Counted from the first letter of the stretch, positions 29,229-38,208 are shown. The stretch is 64,000 nt of DNA from an uncultured Planctomycetaceae bacterium (GCA_903885565.1 CAISJI010000040.1:1-64000); one strand, 5' to 3'. Made by a program: numbers and translations. The notes: generated by a model from the letters alone, not told the origin.

Positions 29229-31085
29229 TCAGCCCTTACCCCGGCCCTGCCGCTTGCGGTCGTGCTCGGAGAGGAGCATTTTCCGCAGGCGGATGACATC
29301 GGGGGTGACCTCAACGAGTTCGTCGTCCTCGATGTATTCAAGCGCCTCTTCCAATGACATCCGGCGTGGCGGCTTGAGGAGGATGTTGCGGTCGCTGCCG
29401 GAGGCCCGCATGTTGGTGAGCTTCTTTTCCTTGGTCGGGTTGACGTTCATGTCGTCGCTGCGGGCATTTTCCCCCACCACCATCCCCTCGTAGACCTCAT
29501 CACCCGGCTGGATGAACAGATCGGCACGTTCCTGCAGGCCGTCGAGCCCAAAGGCCACCGCCTTGCCCGGCACCATCGAGATCAGCACGCCGTTGGCCCG
29601 GCCTGCAACCTCACCTTCCATTGGCCGCCAGTCTTCAAAGCGGTGGTGCATGATGGCGGTGCCTTGGGTGGCATTGAGCACCCGGGTACGCAGGCCGATC
29701 AGTCCGCGGGCAGGGATCGAAAACACGGCGTGGGCGAATTCGCCCCGGTTTCCCATGTGAACGAGCTGGCCACGGCGGGAGCCGGTCAATTCCATCACGG
29801 GGCCGAGTTTGTCGTGGGGCACCTCAACCACGAGCGTTTCAAACGGCTCCAGGGTCGTGTTTCCTTCGCGATGCAGAATCACGCGTGGCTTGCCGACCGA
29901 CATTTCGTAGCCCTCGCGCCGCATCGTCTCGATCAGCACCGAGAGATGGAGCAGGCCGCGGCCCGACACCGAGAAGTTGTCGGAGCCTTCGATCGGCTCC
30001 ACCCGCAACGCGACATTTTTTTCCAGTTCTTTCATCAGCCGGTCGCGGAGATGCCGCGTGGTGAGGTATTTGCCGGAACGTCCTGCCAACGGGGAGGAAT
30101 TCACGCCAAACACCATGTTCAACGTCGGCTCGTCGACGGAGAGCCGCTCGAGCGGCCGGGGATCGGCGGGATCGCAGATCGTGTCGCCGATCTCCACATC
30201 CTCCAGACCGCTGACGGCGCAGATGTCGCCGGCGGTTGCCTCCTCGGCGTCGATCTTTCCCAGCTTGTCGAACACCTGCAGGGCGACCACCTTCCCCGTC
30301 ACGAATGTGCCTTTGGAGGTCGAACGGACGATCTGCTGCCCCTTGGTGATCTTGCCCGATTCGATGCGGCCCACCGCGATGCGGCCGACGTAGTCAGACC
30401 AGTCGAGTGTGGTAACGAGCATCTGCAGGGGGTCGGTGGGAGCGACCATCGGGCCGGGGATCTTCTCCAGCACGAGGTCGAGCAGAGCCGCCATGGTGCC
30501 GGTGCGGACGGTGGGGTCGTGGGTGGCGAATCCTTCCCGAGAAGAGGCATAGAGAAACGGGAAGTCGGCCAGTTCGTCGTCGGCGCCGAGTTCCAGGAAC
30601 AGTCCCAAGACCTCATCGAGCACTTCCAGCGGGCGGGCGTCGGGACGGTCGATCTTGTTGACCACCACCACCGGTTGCAACCGCGACTCCAGAGCCTTGC
30701 CCAACACGAAGCGGGTCTGCGGCATCGGGCCTTCGGCCGCGTCGACGAGCACCAGGGCCCCGTCGGCCATGCGCAGAACCCGCTCCACCTCGCCGCCGAA
30801 ATCGGCATGGCCCGGGGTGTCGATGATGTTGATCTTCACGCCCTTCCATTCCACCGCGATGTTCTTGGCAAGAATGGTGATGCCGCGTTCTTTTTCCAGA
30901 TCGTTGGAATCCAGAATGCGTTCGCCGGAGAGTTGGCTGGCGCGAAACTGCCCGCTCTGCCGGAGGAGACAGTCAACCAGAGTCGTCTTGCCATGATCGA
31001 CGTGGGCGATGATGGCGATATTGCGAATGTCGTTGCGACGGATCAGGTTGGCCGGGGGGGCATCGGCGACGGGATTGAGGGGCAT
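29229..31085 (-). CDS. typA: Translational GTPase TypA/BipA
   Basis: A 618-residue ribosome-binding GTPase active in large-subunit assembly and stress growth. It has the P-loop HVDHGKTTLVD, RERGITI-like ERGITILAKN, DTPGHADFGGEVER, NKIDRPDARP, the EF-G-like domains II, III and V, and the family-specific C-terminal domain containing VVGENARSDDMNVNP and KKLTNMRASGSDRN. Length is normal. It is a monocistronic-looking gene between a repeat and the GGDEF-like gene, on the same strand as the latter. Confidence 0.97.
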   Translation of the reverse strand: MPLNPVADAPPANLIRRNDIRNIAIIAHVDHGKTTLVDCLLRQSGQFRASQLSGERILDSNDLEKERGITILAKNIAVEWKGVKINIIDTPGHADFGGEVERVLRMADGALVLVDAAEGPMPQTRFVLGKALESRLQPVVVVNKIDRPDARPLEVLDEVLGLFLELGADDELADFPFLYASSREGFATHDPTVRTGTMAALLDLVLEKIPGPMVAPTDPLQMLVTTLDWSDYVGRIAVGRIESGKITKGQQIVRSTSKGTFVTGKVVALQVFDKLGKIDAEEATAGDICAVSGLEDVEIGDTICDPADPRPLERLSVDEPTLNMVFGVNSSPLAGRSGKYLTTRHLRDRLMKELEKNVALRVEPIEGSDNFSVSGRGLLHLSVLIETMRREGYEMSVGKPRVILHREGNTTLEPFETLVVEVPHDKLGPVMELTGSRRGQLVHMGNRGEFAHAVFSIPARGLIGLRTRVLNATQGTAIMHHRFEDWRPMEGEVAGRANGVLISMVPGKAVAFGLDGLQERADLFIQPGDEVYEGMVVGENARSDDMNVNPTKEKKLTNMRASGSDRNILLKPPRRMSLEEALEYIEDDELVEVTPDVIRLRKMLLSEHDRKRQGRGKG

Positions 31086-31151
31086 GGGGATTCCAGACCG
31101 CTGCGGGATCGCAGCCGGCGCATGAGGGGCGGGGTTGGAGGCAGACCGGCA

Positions 31152-31778
31152 TTATTCCGCAGCGGGGTCAATTCCGTCCAGTGAAGATGCTGCAGGACGC
31201 CCGGGGAGCGCTTTCGCCCCCCCCGCGCGATCCGCCTGGGAGCGGGCGTGGCGATAGAGCCTGTCGAGGAGGTGTGCGGGGGGCTCGGCGGCCTCTGCCA
31301 CGATCCAGCCCGCCCGCAGGAGCGGAAGGGCAGCCGACTGCCGGAGGCAGTGGGCTGCGGCTTGGGCGCGTTGGCCGGCCTGTGGGCCAGTGAACAGGGC
31401 GACGAGTTCATCTCCTCCCAACCGCGCCACGCACCCGGCACTCCTGGCGGCGGTGAGAAGGCGCTCGGCAGCAGCGCGGATCAGGGCATCACCCGCGGAA
31501 AAGCCCAGCTCTTCGTTGGCGATTGTCAGGCCGATGACGTCGACGAGCACCAGGGCTGGTGGGCTGCCAGGCTGCCGGCCGGCCCCTTGCGAGTGGCGTT
31601 GCCAGGCGCGGAGCCTGTTTTCCAAGTGCGCCCGGGGAGCCAGACCGGTGAGGTGGTCTGGGGGTTCTGGGGCGGCAAAGATGCGTCGCCGGTAGGCTGC
31701 CCGACCATGGGCCGGGACTGGATGTGCCAGCGGGGCGGATGGCCGAAGGGGCCGAGAAACGTTGCCGAGGCCCCTCAA
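31152..31778 (-). CDS. GGDEF-like (diguanylate cyclase domain) protein, short
   Basis: A 208-residue protein with a GGDEF domain at about 40-170: DHLTGLAPRAHLENRL, VLVDVIGLTIANEELGFSAGDALI and the active-site loop RLGGDELVALF. The GGDEL loop could still make c-di-GMP, but the C-terminal half is shortened and lacks the usual ASIGIA strand (LLRAGWIVAEAAE instead), and no sensor domain is present. It may be inactive or c-di-GMP binding. The start is uncertain because the first 35 residues are Pro/Arg-rich. tRNA-Ala lies just upstream on the same strand. Confidence 0.7.
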   Translation of the reverse strand: MRGLGNVSRPLRPSAPLAHPVPAHGRAAYRRRIFAAPEPPDHLTGLAPRAHLENRLRAWQRHSQGAGRQPGSPPALVLVDVIGLTIANEELGFSAGDALIRAAAERLLTAARSAGCVARLGGDELVALFTGPQAGQRAQAAAHCLRQSAALPLLRAGWIVAEAAEPPAHLLDRLYRHARSQADRAGGAKALPGRPAASSLDGIDPAAE

Positions 31779-31850
31779 GGCTGCAGCGGAATGTGGGGGG
31801 CCTTGGGGTGGCAGGGCGACCCTCCGCGGCTAGGAAAGTCGGGAAGAAAA

Positions 31851-31924
<74 letters not shown>

Positions 31925-31970
31925 ACAACTGCCTGCCGCCGCGGCTTGGACTTCCGCGGCCTCAATCTCC

Positions 31971-32070
31971 GTCTGACGCGGCCGGGACCGCGTCGTAAGG
32001 TCTCTGTCTGACGCGGCCGGGACCGCGTCGTAAGGTCTCTGTCTGACGCGGCCGGGACCGCGTCCTCAGG
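31971..32070 (+). repeat. Three tandem 35-bp hairpin repeats between two tRNA genes
   Basis: Units at 31971-32005 and 32006-32040 are identical, and a third at 32041-32070 shares the first 24 nt. Each holds a perfect 7-bp hairpin, GACGCGG-CCGGGA-CCGCGTC, followed by GTAAGGTCTCT in the full copies. They lie between tRNA-Ile and tRNA-Ala, both on the minus strand, so they would fall in any joint precursor. Only three copies without variable spacers argue against a CRISPR array. Confidence 0.9.
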
Positions 32071-32071
32071 A

Positions 32072-32145
32072 TGCGCGCGCCAAGATTCGAACTTGGGACC
32101 TCTACCTTATCAGGGTAGCGCTCTAACCAACTGAGCTACGCGCGC
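32072..32145 (-). tRNA. tRNA-Ile (anticodon GAT)
   Basis: A 74-nt cloverleaf on the minus strand: acceptor GCGCGCG/CGCGCGC with discriminator A, D-arm GCTCAGTTGGTTAGAGC, anticodon stem CTACC/GGTAG with loop CTGATAA (anticodon GAT), T-arm CCAAG/CTTGG with TTCGAAT. CCA is not encoded. This tRNA is often in the rRNA spacer, but no rRNA is present here. Confidence 0.95.
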
Positions 32146-32335
32146 GGGGTCTTGCCGGCGGGGCGAACCTCCCGGCGAACCACCGATTGTAGGTGTGCGA
32201 AGGGGGAATTCAATGGGTTGGTCTGGCGATTCGCCCCCGAAAATGGGATCGGAAATATGGCCAAAAAATGGGGCTGGCGCAGCGGCTGGTTCTCGCTACG
32301 TTTCCGGGGTTCACGAACCCGAAGGAAAACCCACG

Positions 32336-34273
32336 ATGTTCTCACGCCTCCATTTTCGCTCCATGTGCCTCTGTTTTCGTCCTCTGCGGCAGGTGTCGGT
32401 CGCCGGCTTGGCCTGTCTGGGGCTGGGCACCGTTGCCGTCGCCGCCCAACCCTCGGTGGAATATGCCTTGGGTCTGGTGCCGTTCCAAAAGGAGGTCGAT
32501 TGCGACCGCCCCACCGCCGAAGAGGCGAAGAACGCCACGATCAAGATGGAGAAGGAAGGCGGCCTCAATGCGTGGGTGGTGCGCGGGCCCCGGGGGGAGG
32601 TGCTGCGCTCCTTCGCCGACACCAACGGCGATCGGGTTGTCGATCGCTGGAGCTATTACAAGGATGGCGTCGAGGTCTATCGCGACATCGATTCAAATCA
32701 CAACGCCAAGGCCGATCAGGCCCGCTGGCTCAATTCTGCCGGCACCCGCTGGGGCATTGACGAAGACGAAAACGGGACCATCGACACCTGGAAAATGCTC
32801 TCTGCCGAGGAGGCCACTGCTCAGGTGGTGGCGGCCATCGCCACGCGCGATCCGGCGGTGTTCACTCGCTTGCTTCCCACCCGGGAGGAGCTTGAGGCTG
32901 CCGGGTTTGAAGACCCGCTGCTGACAGAGTTGGTGGGGCGGATCGCTGCTTCAGCCAAGGGATTTCCCGCTCTGGCCAAGGGCTCGGCGGTGGGGGCGGC
33001 CGTTTGGAACAACATGCTGGCCGCGCAACCGGGCGTGCTGCCGGCCGGTGCTGTCGGTGTGACCAAGGATGTCGCTGCCTACGACAATGTCGTTGTGCTC
33101 GTCGATGTTGGTGGGGATGCCAAGGGGGGCGGCCGCAGCGGGCAGATCTATGTCGGCTCGCTGGTGCGGTGTGGCGATGTGTGGCGGCCGCTCGACCTCC
33201 CGCAGGTGCCGGGTGCCCAAGGTGAAATCAGCGAACCGCAGGGCTTCTTCACGCCCCGCGCCTCCAGCGGCAGCGCCATTGAGGCTGGATCGCAGGAGAA
33301 TGAGCGCATGAAGCCGCTGCTGGCCAAGCTGCGTGAGGTCGAGGGCAAGCTCACCGCTGCCGCCGGCGAGGCCCGCCTGCCTCTGGCGCAGGAGCAGGCT
33401 GCAATACTCGAGCAGGTGGTGGCTGCCGCCGATCCGGAACAGAAGGGATTTTGGGTCAGGCAGCTGGCCGAAACGATCGCTGCCGCGGTGCAGGATGAAA
33501 CGCTCCCCGACGGCATTGACCGGCTGGAAAAGCTGGGGGCGGCTGTCAGCACCGATGAGTCGCTGCAGGCATTCGTTTCGTTTCGGCTGGCTTCGGCCCG
33601 CTATGCCGCCAGCATGCAACTGCCTGGTGCGGATGTCACGAAGGTACAGGCCAAGTGGCTGGAAGAGCTGGATGCGTTTGTGAAGGCGCATCCCACCGCC
33701 CCCGATGCCGCCGAGGCCCTGTTGCAGATGGGGATCGCCGATGAATTCGGCGGCAGCGAGAAGGAAGCTCTCGACCGCTACGAGATGATCGTAAAAAACT
33801 TCCCCGACTCGATTTCAGCCAAGAAAGCCCGGGGCGCCGCCCGGCGGTTGCAGAGCGTGGGGAAGGTGCTGAGCCTTTCGGGCACGGGTCTGGATGGAAC
33901 AGCAGTGACGCTTGAATCGCTCCGTGGCAGGCCTGTGCTGGTGCATTACTGGGCAACCTGGTGCGAGCCTTGCAAGGTGGATATCGCCCAGATCCGCGAG
34001 CTCTATGCCAAGTACGGTCCCAAGAAATTTGCCGTCGTGGGCATTGCGCTTGATTCCGACAAGGGGCAGCTGACCAAGTATCTGGCCGGCAAGCCGATCC
34101 CCTGGCCGCAGTTGCATGAGGCGGGAGGCCTCGATGGCCGGTTGGCCGAGGAGCTCGGCGTGTTGACGCTGCCGACAATGTTTCTCCTCGATGCCGAAGG
34201 GAAGGTGGTCGACCGCAATCTGGTCATCGCCGACCTGGAAAAGAAGCTGGAAACGCAGCTTGGCGGCCAGTGA
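32336..34273 (+). CDS. Secreted TlpA-like thioredoxin protein with Asp-rich N-terminal repeats
   Basis: A 645-residue exported protein. A signal peptide (about 1-36) is followed by Asp-rich repeats resembling calcium-binding loops (DTNGDRVVDRW, DIDSNHNAKADQ, DEDENGTIDTW), a long helical middle with a tetratricopeptide-like stretch before the C-terminus, and a TlpA/ResA thioredoxin domain (about 510-645) with the redox pair WATWCEPCKVD. It probably reduces or oxidises disulfides or haem-binding Cys outside the cytoplasm. AAGGAAAA precedes the ATG at 32336. No cytochrome c maturation genes are adjacent. Confidence 0.87.
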   Translation: MFSRLHFRSMCLCFRPLRQVSVAGLACLGLGTVAVAAQPSVEYALGLVPFQKEVDCDRPTAEEAKNATIKMEKEGGLNAWVVRGPRGEVLRSFADTNGDRVVDRWSYYKDGVEVYRDIDSNHNAKADQARWLNSAGTRWGIDEDENGTIDTWKMLSAEEATAQVVAAIATRDPAVFTRLLPTREELEAAGFEDPLLTELVGRIAASAKGFPALAKGSAVGAAVWNNMLAAQPGVLPAGAVGVTKDVAAYDNVVVLVDVGGDAKGGGRSGQIYVGSLVRCGDVWRPLDLPQVPGAQGEISEPQGFFTPRASSGSAIEAGSQENERMKPLLAKLREVEGKLTAAAGEARLPLAQEQAAILEQVVAAADPEQKGFWVRQLAETIAAAVQDETLPDGIDRLEKLGAAVSTDESLQAFVSFRLASARYAASMQLPGADVTKVQAKWLEELDAFVKAHPTAPDAAEALLQMGIADEFGGSEKEALDRYEMIVKNFPDSISAKKARGAARRLQSVGKVLSLSGTGLDGTAVTLESLRGRPVLVHYWATWCEPCKVDIAQIRELYAKYGPKKFAVVGIALDSDKGQLTKYLAGKPIPWPQLHEAGGLDGRLAEELGVLTLPTMFLLDAEGKVVDRNLVIADLEKKLETQLGGQ

Positions 34274-34331
34274 TGGCTGGCGCGTGATGCACGCGTGAGG
34301 AGCAGGATCGAGGTGGCCGGGAGGATGTGGA

Positions 34332-34601
34332 ATGGTGTTGCTGGCTGTGGCGGTGAATCAGGTGCTCTGCGCTGTCGGAGCGGTGCAGGTGCTCGGGCTG
34401 ATCGCTGCGGCAGTGGCGCGCCTGGCGGAGGGCACCCGGCATGAGCGCGGCTGCCAGTGGCTATGCATCCTGGCCCTGGGTGTCGTGGGAATGCTCTGTG
34501 GCTTTGCGATTCAATTTGGGCCCGACGCGGCAGCCGCCTGCGCCGTCACGCTGATGTTGATGACGATGATCTCCGTCGTCGACTTTCGTTCGGGGGGGTG
34601 A
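34332..34601 (+). CDS. Small hypothetical membrane protein
   Basis: An 89-residue protein with three hydrophobic segments (about 2-28, 42-62, 68-84) and a short charged loop (ARLAEGTRHERG). A GGGAGGA site stands 7 nt before the ATG. It resembles generic two- or three-helix proteins of unknown function. It lies 58 bp after the TlpA-like gene on the same strand and may be co-transcribed with it. Confidence 0.55.
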   Translation: MVLLAVAVNQVLCAVGAVQVLGLIAAAVARLAEGTRHERGCQWLCILALGVVGMLCGFAIQFGPDAAAACAVTLMLMTMISVVDFRSGG

Positions 34602-34783
34602 TTTTCGGCCCGTGCGATCTGCACCACCGCTGTGCAGGGCATTTTCGCGCCAGTCGGAAAAATACTCCCGTCTGATGCGACCGGCAGCCGATACCTTTCC
34701 CACGAGTGTCGAAGCGCCCCAGGCTTGAGCGGATCTTGAGCCATCGGGTGTCCGGGAAACGCTGCCGATCCAAGGAGTCATCC

Positions 34784-36001
34784 ATGTCCATTTCGAGGTT
34801 CACGTTCCTGATGGCAGCGGTGCTGTCAATTGGTGCGGCGGCCGCCCCGGGTGCCGATGACCTGGCCACCACGGTGGCAGGCAAGCTGCGGGATTCAAGC
34901 ACGCTGAAGGGCTACCGCGTCAATGTGAAGGCCAAATCGGGGACGGTTTGGCTCGAGGGCAAGGTGTCTGACGCCAACCAGATCGATGCTGCCGTGGCCG
35001 CTGCCCAAAACACCGAGGGGGTGGAGCGGGTGGTGAACCGCCTCACGATCGGCACCGAATCAGCGCAGCCTGTGTCGTCGAAGGGCTTGATGAATGGCTT
35101 CGCCCTCCCCAGTTCGATCCGGTCGCTGACGGGGAATTCCGCCAAGGCCTCGCCCAAGCCGGTGATTGTTGACCCCGCAGCGAGTGCGGCGCAGTCCGGC
35201 CCGGCTGAACCAGAAACCACGGTCGCTGAGACAGCGACGCCAGTTGCGGCGGTGCCCAAGTCGGTGCAACTCGCAGGCGCCGTTGCCCCTGCTCCCCGCA
35301 CTTCCGCCCCGGCCAAACGCGCCGCACCGGCCGCCGCCAGCCAGAATCCCCGCCCGCTGGGCCTGACTGCCGCCCGCCCGCTCCCGCCGGGACGGGCACC
35401 CAGCAGAGGGCCGGCGACTGGCCGGCACAACATGGCGATGAAGGCCAGCGCGATGGGCCAGCCGATGAGCATGCCGCTGCAGGGCGACATGGGAGGGGCT
35501 CAGGGCTATGACGAAGGCGGCTATGCCGGCAACGGCTATCCGGCCAACGGTCAGGGCCTCCGGGACGGGCAGATGGTGCCCGGCTCCATGAGAATGACTG
35601 AGGGCGGTCCGGCTGCCGGTGGCATGGCTGGCGGTCCCGGCATGGCTGGCGGCCCGGCCATGGGAGGTGGTCCAGGCATGGGAGGCGGTCCAGGCATGGG
35701 AGGCGGTCCAGGCATGGGCCCAATGCCGATGCGAGGCGCCGGAGCTGCCGGGGCCCCCATCCCGATGCGTGGGGATGGGCCAAACGTGCCCAACTACGCG
35801 TGGCCAAGCTATGCATCCCACCCCAATTACGCTGCTGTGCAGTACCCCACGCAGTATTCGCCCACCGCGTGGCCCTATATCGGCCCCTTCTATCCCTATC
35901 CGCAGGTGCCGCTGGGATGGCGGCGGGTATCGCTGGAATGGGATGACGGCTGGTGGTTCCTCGACTTCGACGATCGCCACGTCCACAGCCACCATCGGTA
36001 G
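34784..36001 (+). CDS. Secreted BON-domain protein with Gly/Met-rich repeats
   Basis: A 405-residue exported protein. After a signal peptide (1-23) comes a BON domain (about 25-85; LRDSSTLKGYRVNVKAKSG, VWLEGKVSDANQIDAA, GVERVVNRL), a fold linked to phospholipid or surface attachment. The middle is Ala/Pro-rich and low complexity, then Gly/Met repeats (MGGGPGMGG-type, DNA at 35625-35725 nearly periodic), and a Tyr/Pro-rich C-terminus ending in His/Asp residues. CAAGGAG precedes the ATG at 34784. Such proteins are common in planctomycete envelopes; the exact role is unknown. It is followed by a strong terminator. Confidence 0.85.
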   Translation: MSISRFTFLMAAVLSIGAAAAPGADDLATTVAGKLRDSSTLKGYRVNVKAKSGTVWLEGKVSDANQIDAAVAAAQNTEGVERVVNRLTIGTESAQPVSSKGLMNGFALPSSIRSLTGNSAKASPKPVIVDPAASAAQSGPAEPETTVAETATPVAAVPKSVQLAGAVAPAPRTSAPAKRAAPAAASQNPRPLGLTAARPLPPGRAPSRGPATGRHNMAMKASAMGQPMSMPLQGDMGGAQGYDEGGYAGNGYPANGQGLRDGQMVPGSMRMTEGGPAAGGMAGGPGMAGGPAMGGGPGMGGGPGMGGGPGMGPMPMRGAGAAGAPIPMRGDGPNVPNYAWPSYASHPNYAAVQYPTQYSPTAWPYIGPFYPYPQVPLGWRRVSLEWDDGWWFLDFDDRHVHSHHR

Positions 36002-36049
36002 GCCGGCTTGAGGCGGGGGCTGGCTGCCTCGCCACCACACGTTCCACAG

Positions 36050-36093
36050 ACCACCCACGCTGCCGCCTCGGGCGCAGCGTGGGTGGTTTTTTT
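36050..36093 (+). terminator. Rho-independent terminator after the BON gene
   Basis: A perfect 14-bp stem, ACCACCCACGCTGC with GCAGCGTGGGTGGT, closes a 10-nt loop and is followed by seven T residues. It lies 49 bp after the BON-protein stop codon. Confidence 0.92.
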
Positions 36094-36246
36094 GTTTCGT
36101 GTGCCTGCTGGAGGGCACCGCAGAACCGGCCCAGGCCTGCATCTTTGCCCAGAAGGAAAAATCCACAAGTTCCCCAGGCCGCATGGTCGATACCACTAGC
36201 AGGGTTTTCCCCACGGCCGTCTTCCAGACCGTTCGAGGAGTTTCTC

Positions 36247-36825
36247 ATGATGGTTCGAGCACGGTTCTTCGCGTTGGCCTGCGTCGTTGTCGCTGGCGCG
36301 GTTACGCAGAGCGGCTGCTTCTGGCTGGCGGCCCAGGGCCCCAACCTCGGCCCGCTCGCCTTTCCGATTCCGGTGCCGGTCTATGTTCAGAAGCGGAAGG
36401 AAGACCAGTTCTGGAACTACGAACGCTACGAGCGGTCGCCAGTGCTCGGCCCGCTGCAGGCGGGAGGCCCCTGCGAGGCGCTCGACGAGCCGAGCGACGA
36501 CGAGGTGATGCGGGCGCTGGAAAAGGCTCGTCCTGTGGAAGGCAACTGGCCCTTCCTCTACGAGATCCAGCGCAACCACGTGAAAATCACCAAGTGCAAG
36601 CTGGCCGATTACATCGATCCGCCCCGCCACTATCCCCTGGCTGGCCCCGCACAGCTCCACCACGCCCACTACAAGTGCACCGTCTACTTCCAAGAGGTGC
36701 GCCGCATCGGCTGGCCGGTGCCGCACACGCTCATCGACGACGATGTGCAGGAAGTGCTCTACATAGATCACGACCACCTGCACATGGTGGGCGATGTCGA
36801 CACCGGCTGCGACGCGAACTTTTAG
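36247..36825 (+). CDS. Putative lipoprotein of unknown function
   Basis: A 192-residue exported protein. The N-terminus is a short signal with a lipobox-like TQSGC (Cys24), so it is probably lipid-anchored. The mature part is rich in aromatic and charged residues with Tyr-Glu-Arg clusters (FWNYERYERSPVLG), a central NWPFLYEIQRNHVKITKCKL and a C-terminal DHDHLHMVGDVDTGCD. I recognise no family. TCGAGGAG precedes the ATG ATG start. It is a single-gene unit between a terminator and a repeat cluster. Confidence 0.8.
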   Translation: MMVRARFFALACVVVAGAVTQSGCFWLAAQGPNLGPLAFPIPVPVYVQKRKEDQFWNYERYERSPVLGPLQAGGPCEALDEPSDDEVMRALEKARPVEGNWPFLYEIQRNHVKITKCKLADYIDPPRHYPLAGPAQLHHAHYKCTVYFQEVRRIGWPVPHTLIDDDVQEVLYIDHDHLHMVGDVDTGCDANF

Positions 36826-36827
36826 TT

Positions 36828-37158
36828 GTACGCGGACGAGGCCATCCATGGCCCCGGCCGGTTGCCCCATCAACCGGGAAAGCCGGCCGCTGAGGTCGAC
36901 CGGTGGACACGCCAAGGGTGTCCACGGTCGCCGGGCATCGCTTCCGGCGATGCACAGGTTTTGCATGCAGCGGTCCGCCGCTGGAGGCGGCGGCGGGCGA
37001 GCCAGGAAACCCTCAGCGTTTCCTGCGGTCGCCCGAGTGGAAAAAGGTCATGGACGACTTTTTCCACGTACAACGAGCGTCGACCGGTGGACATGCCAAG
37101 GATGTCCACGGTCGCCGGGCATCGCTTCCGGCGATGCACAGGTACGCGGACGAGGCCA
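36828..37158 (+). repeat. Cluster of structured hairpin repeats
   Basis: The segment is bounded by direct repeats GTACGCGGACGAGGCCA at 36828-36844 and 37142-37158. Inside are two copies of a two-hairpin module. H1 (36897-36930 and 37081-37114) has outer stem CGACC/GGTCG, a bulged G, inner stem GTGGACAC/GTGTCCAC or GTGGACAT/ATGTCCAC, and a 7-nt loop GCCAAGG. H2 (36935-36953, 37119-37137) is GCATCGC-TTCCG-GCGATGC. A diverged H1-like hairpin stands at 36996-37033 (AGGAAAC/GTTTCCT) and an H0 hairpin at 37037-37067. The inner stem changes keep base pairing. Confidence 0.85.
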
Positions 37159-37385
37159 ATCGTCGCCTCGGGCGTGCCGCAATTCGTTCACAGGCTGATC
37201 TTTGTTGGCTGGGGGTGGCCGGCCGGAGTCGTTCGATTCCGAGCCGGCCCGCCCTGCCGCCACCTTCTGCCGCCCCCTGCTGCTGCGGCGTACCGGCGAT
37301 TTGACCCCCTTTCCACCGGGGTTAGACTGAAGGTTTCCGGCTCCCTGCCGGCCACTTTCTGCGGGAAGGCCACAGGTACATAAAG

Positions 37386-37574
37386 ATGTTCGCGTTCATG
37401 GGATTGGGCACGGTCGAGCTCATCATCGTTGCAGCTGTGATCCTGCTGCTGTTTGGGTCCCGTCTGCCGAGCGTGATGCGTTCGCTCGGTCAGGGGATCG
37501 TCGAATTCAAGCGGGGAGTGCAGGGGATCGAGGACGATGGCCCCACCAGTGGTCGGGGAGATGGGGCCCGCTGA
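37386..37574 (+). CDS. tatA: TatA/E-family twin-arginine translocase protein
   Basis: A 62-residue component of the Tat pathway that exports folded proteins. It shows the family layout: one N-terminal membrane helix (GLGTVELIIVAAVILLLFG), the hinge FGSRLP and an amphipathic helix SVMRSLGQGIVEFKRGVQG, followed by a short acidic tail. A second TatA-type gene follows after 95 bp. No tatC is present nearby. An internal ATG (codon 5) could be the true start. Confidence 0.88.
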   Translation: MFAFMGLGTVELIIVAAVILLLFGSRLPSVMRSLGQGIVEFKRGVQGIEDDGPTSGRGDGAR

Positions 37575-37669
37575 ATCGGTCTGTTTAGGCCGCTGAAAAC
37601 GCCGGCGTTGGGCTGCCGCGGACTGCGGGCCGGGCCGAGCTGTTCCTGGGAAGATATAAAGGTCTAGGC

Positions 37670-37990
37670 ATGTTTGGACTCGGGCCGGTTGAGATTGTCA
37701 TCCTGGGTGCGATCGCGGTGATGCTCTACGGCAAGCGGCTGCCCGAAGTGGGGCGGTCAGTGGGGCAGACGATCGGCGAACTCCGGCGGCAGTTTTCCAC
37801 GCTTTCGCGGGAAATGGATGTGGCCACGCAGGTCGATACGGCCAGTTCGGCGGTCCGGCGCGTGGGGCGGCGGGTGGACGAGGCAGTGACCGGCCCGGCA
37901 GTGGCGGCGCCCCGATTTGATCCGCCGATCGAACCGGCCGCGGAAGAATCTTCGGCTGCCGGCAGCCAATCGCCCGGTGCCGTGGGCTAG
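37670..37990 (+). CDS. TatA/B-family twin-arginine translocase protein
   Basis: A 106-residue Tat component with the membrane helix FGLGPVEIVILGAIAVMLYG, hinge YGKRLPEVG and amphipathic helix RSVGQTIGELRRQF, then a longer polar, Pro/Ala-rich tail. The length lies between typical TatA and TatB; a Phe-Gly hinge replaced by Tyr-Gly and the lack of TatB hallmarks favour TatA-like. Two such genes in tandem may be specialised subunits. Confidence 0.85.
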   Translation: MFGLGPVEIVILGAIAVMLYGKRLPEVGRSVGQTIGELRRQFSTLSREMDVATQVDTASSAVRRVGRRVDEAVTGPAVAAPRFDPPIEPAAEESSAAGSQSPGAVG

Positions 37991-38089
37991 TGGAGGGCCC
38001 TCTCTGGGCTGTGGGCCGGTGTCAGCCGGGGCAGACCTTGGCAGGTCTGGGCAGAAAATGGATCAGCCACGGGATTGGCGCAATCCCGC

Positions 38090-38118
38090 GTGACGCGCGG
38101 CGGAACGGATGCTACGAT
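38090..38118 (+). promoter_or_regulatory. Possible promoter of tRNA-Val
   Basis: GTGACG and TACGAT are spaced by 17 bp, and the -10 lies 16 bp before the mature 5' end of tRNA-Val. The -35 match is partial (TGAC core), so this is a plausible but unproven housekeeping-sigma promoter. Confidence 0.4.
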
Positions 38119-38134
38119 TCTCGACGAGAGTTTC

Positions 38135-38208
38135 GGGCGGCTAGCTCAGTTGGTTAGAGCGCTACGTTCACACCGTAGAGGTCACAGGTTCGAATCCTGT
38201 GCCGCCCA
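38135..38208 (+). tRNA. tRNA-Val (anticodon CAC)
   Basis: A 74-nt cloverleaf: acceptor GGGCGGC/GCCGCCC with discriminator A, D-arm GCTCAGTTGGTTAGAGC, anticodon stem CTACG/CGTAG with loop TTCACAC (anticodon CAC), T-arm CACAG/CTGTG with TTCGAAT. CCA is not encoded. Confidence 0.95.

Noticed and set aside
31971-32070. Possible CRISPR array
   Set aside because: Repeats directly abut each other, with no unique spacers, and no cas genes are in the window.
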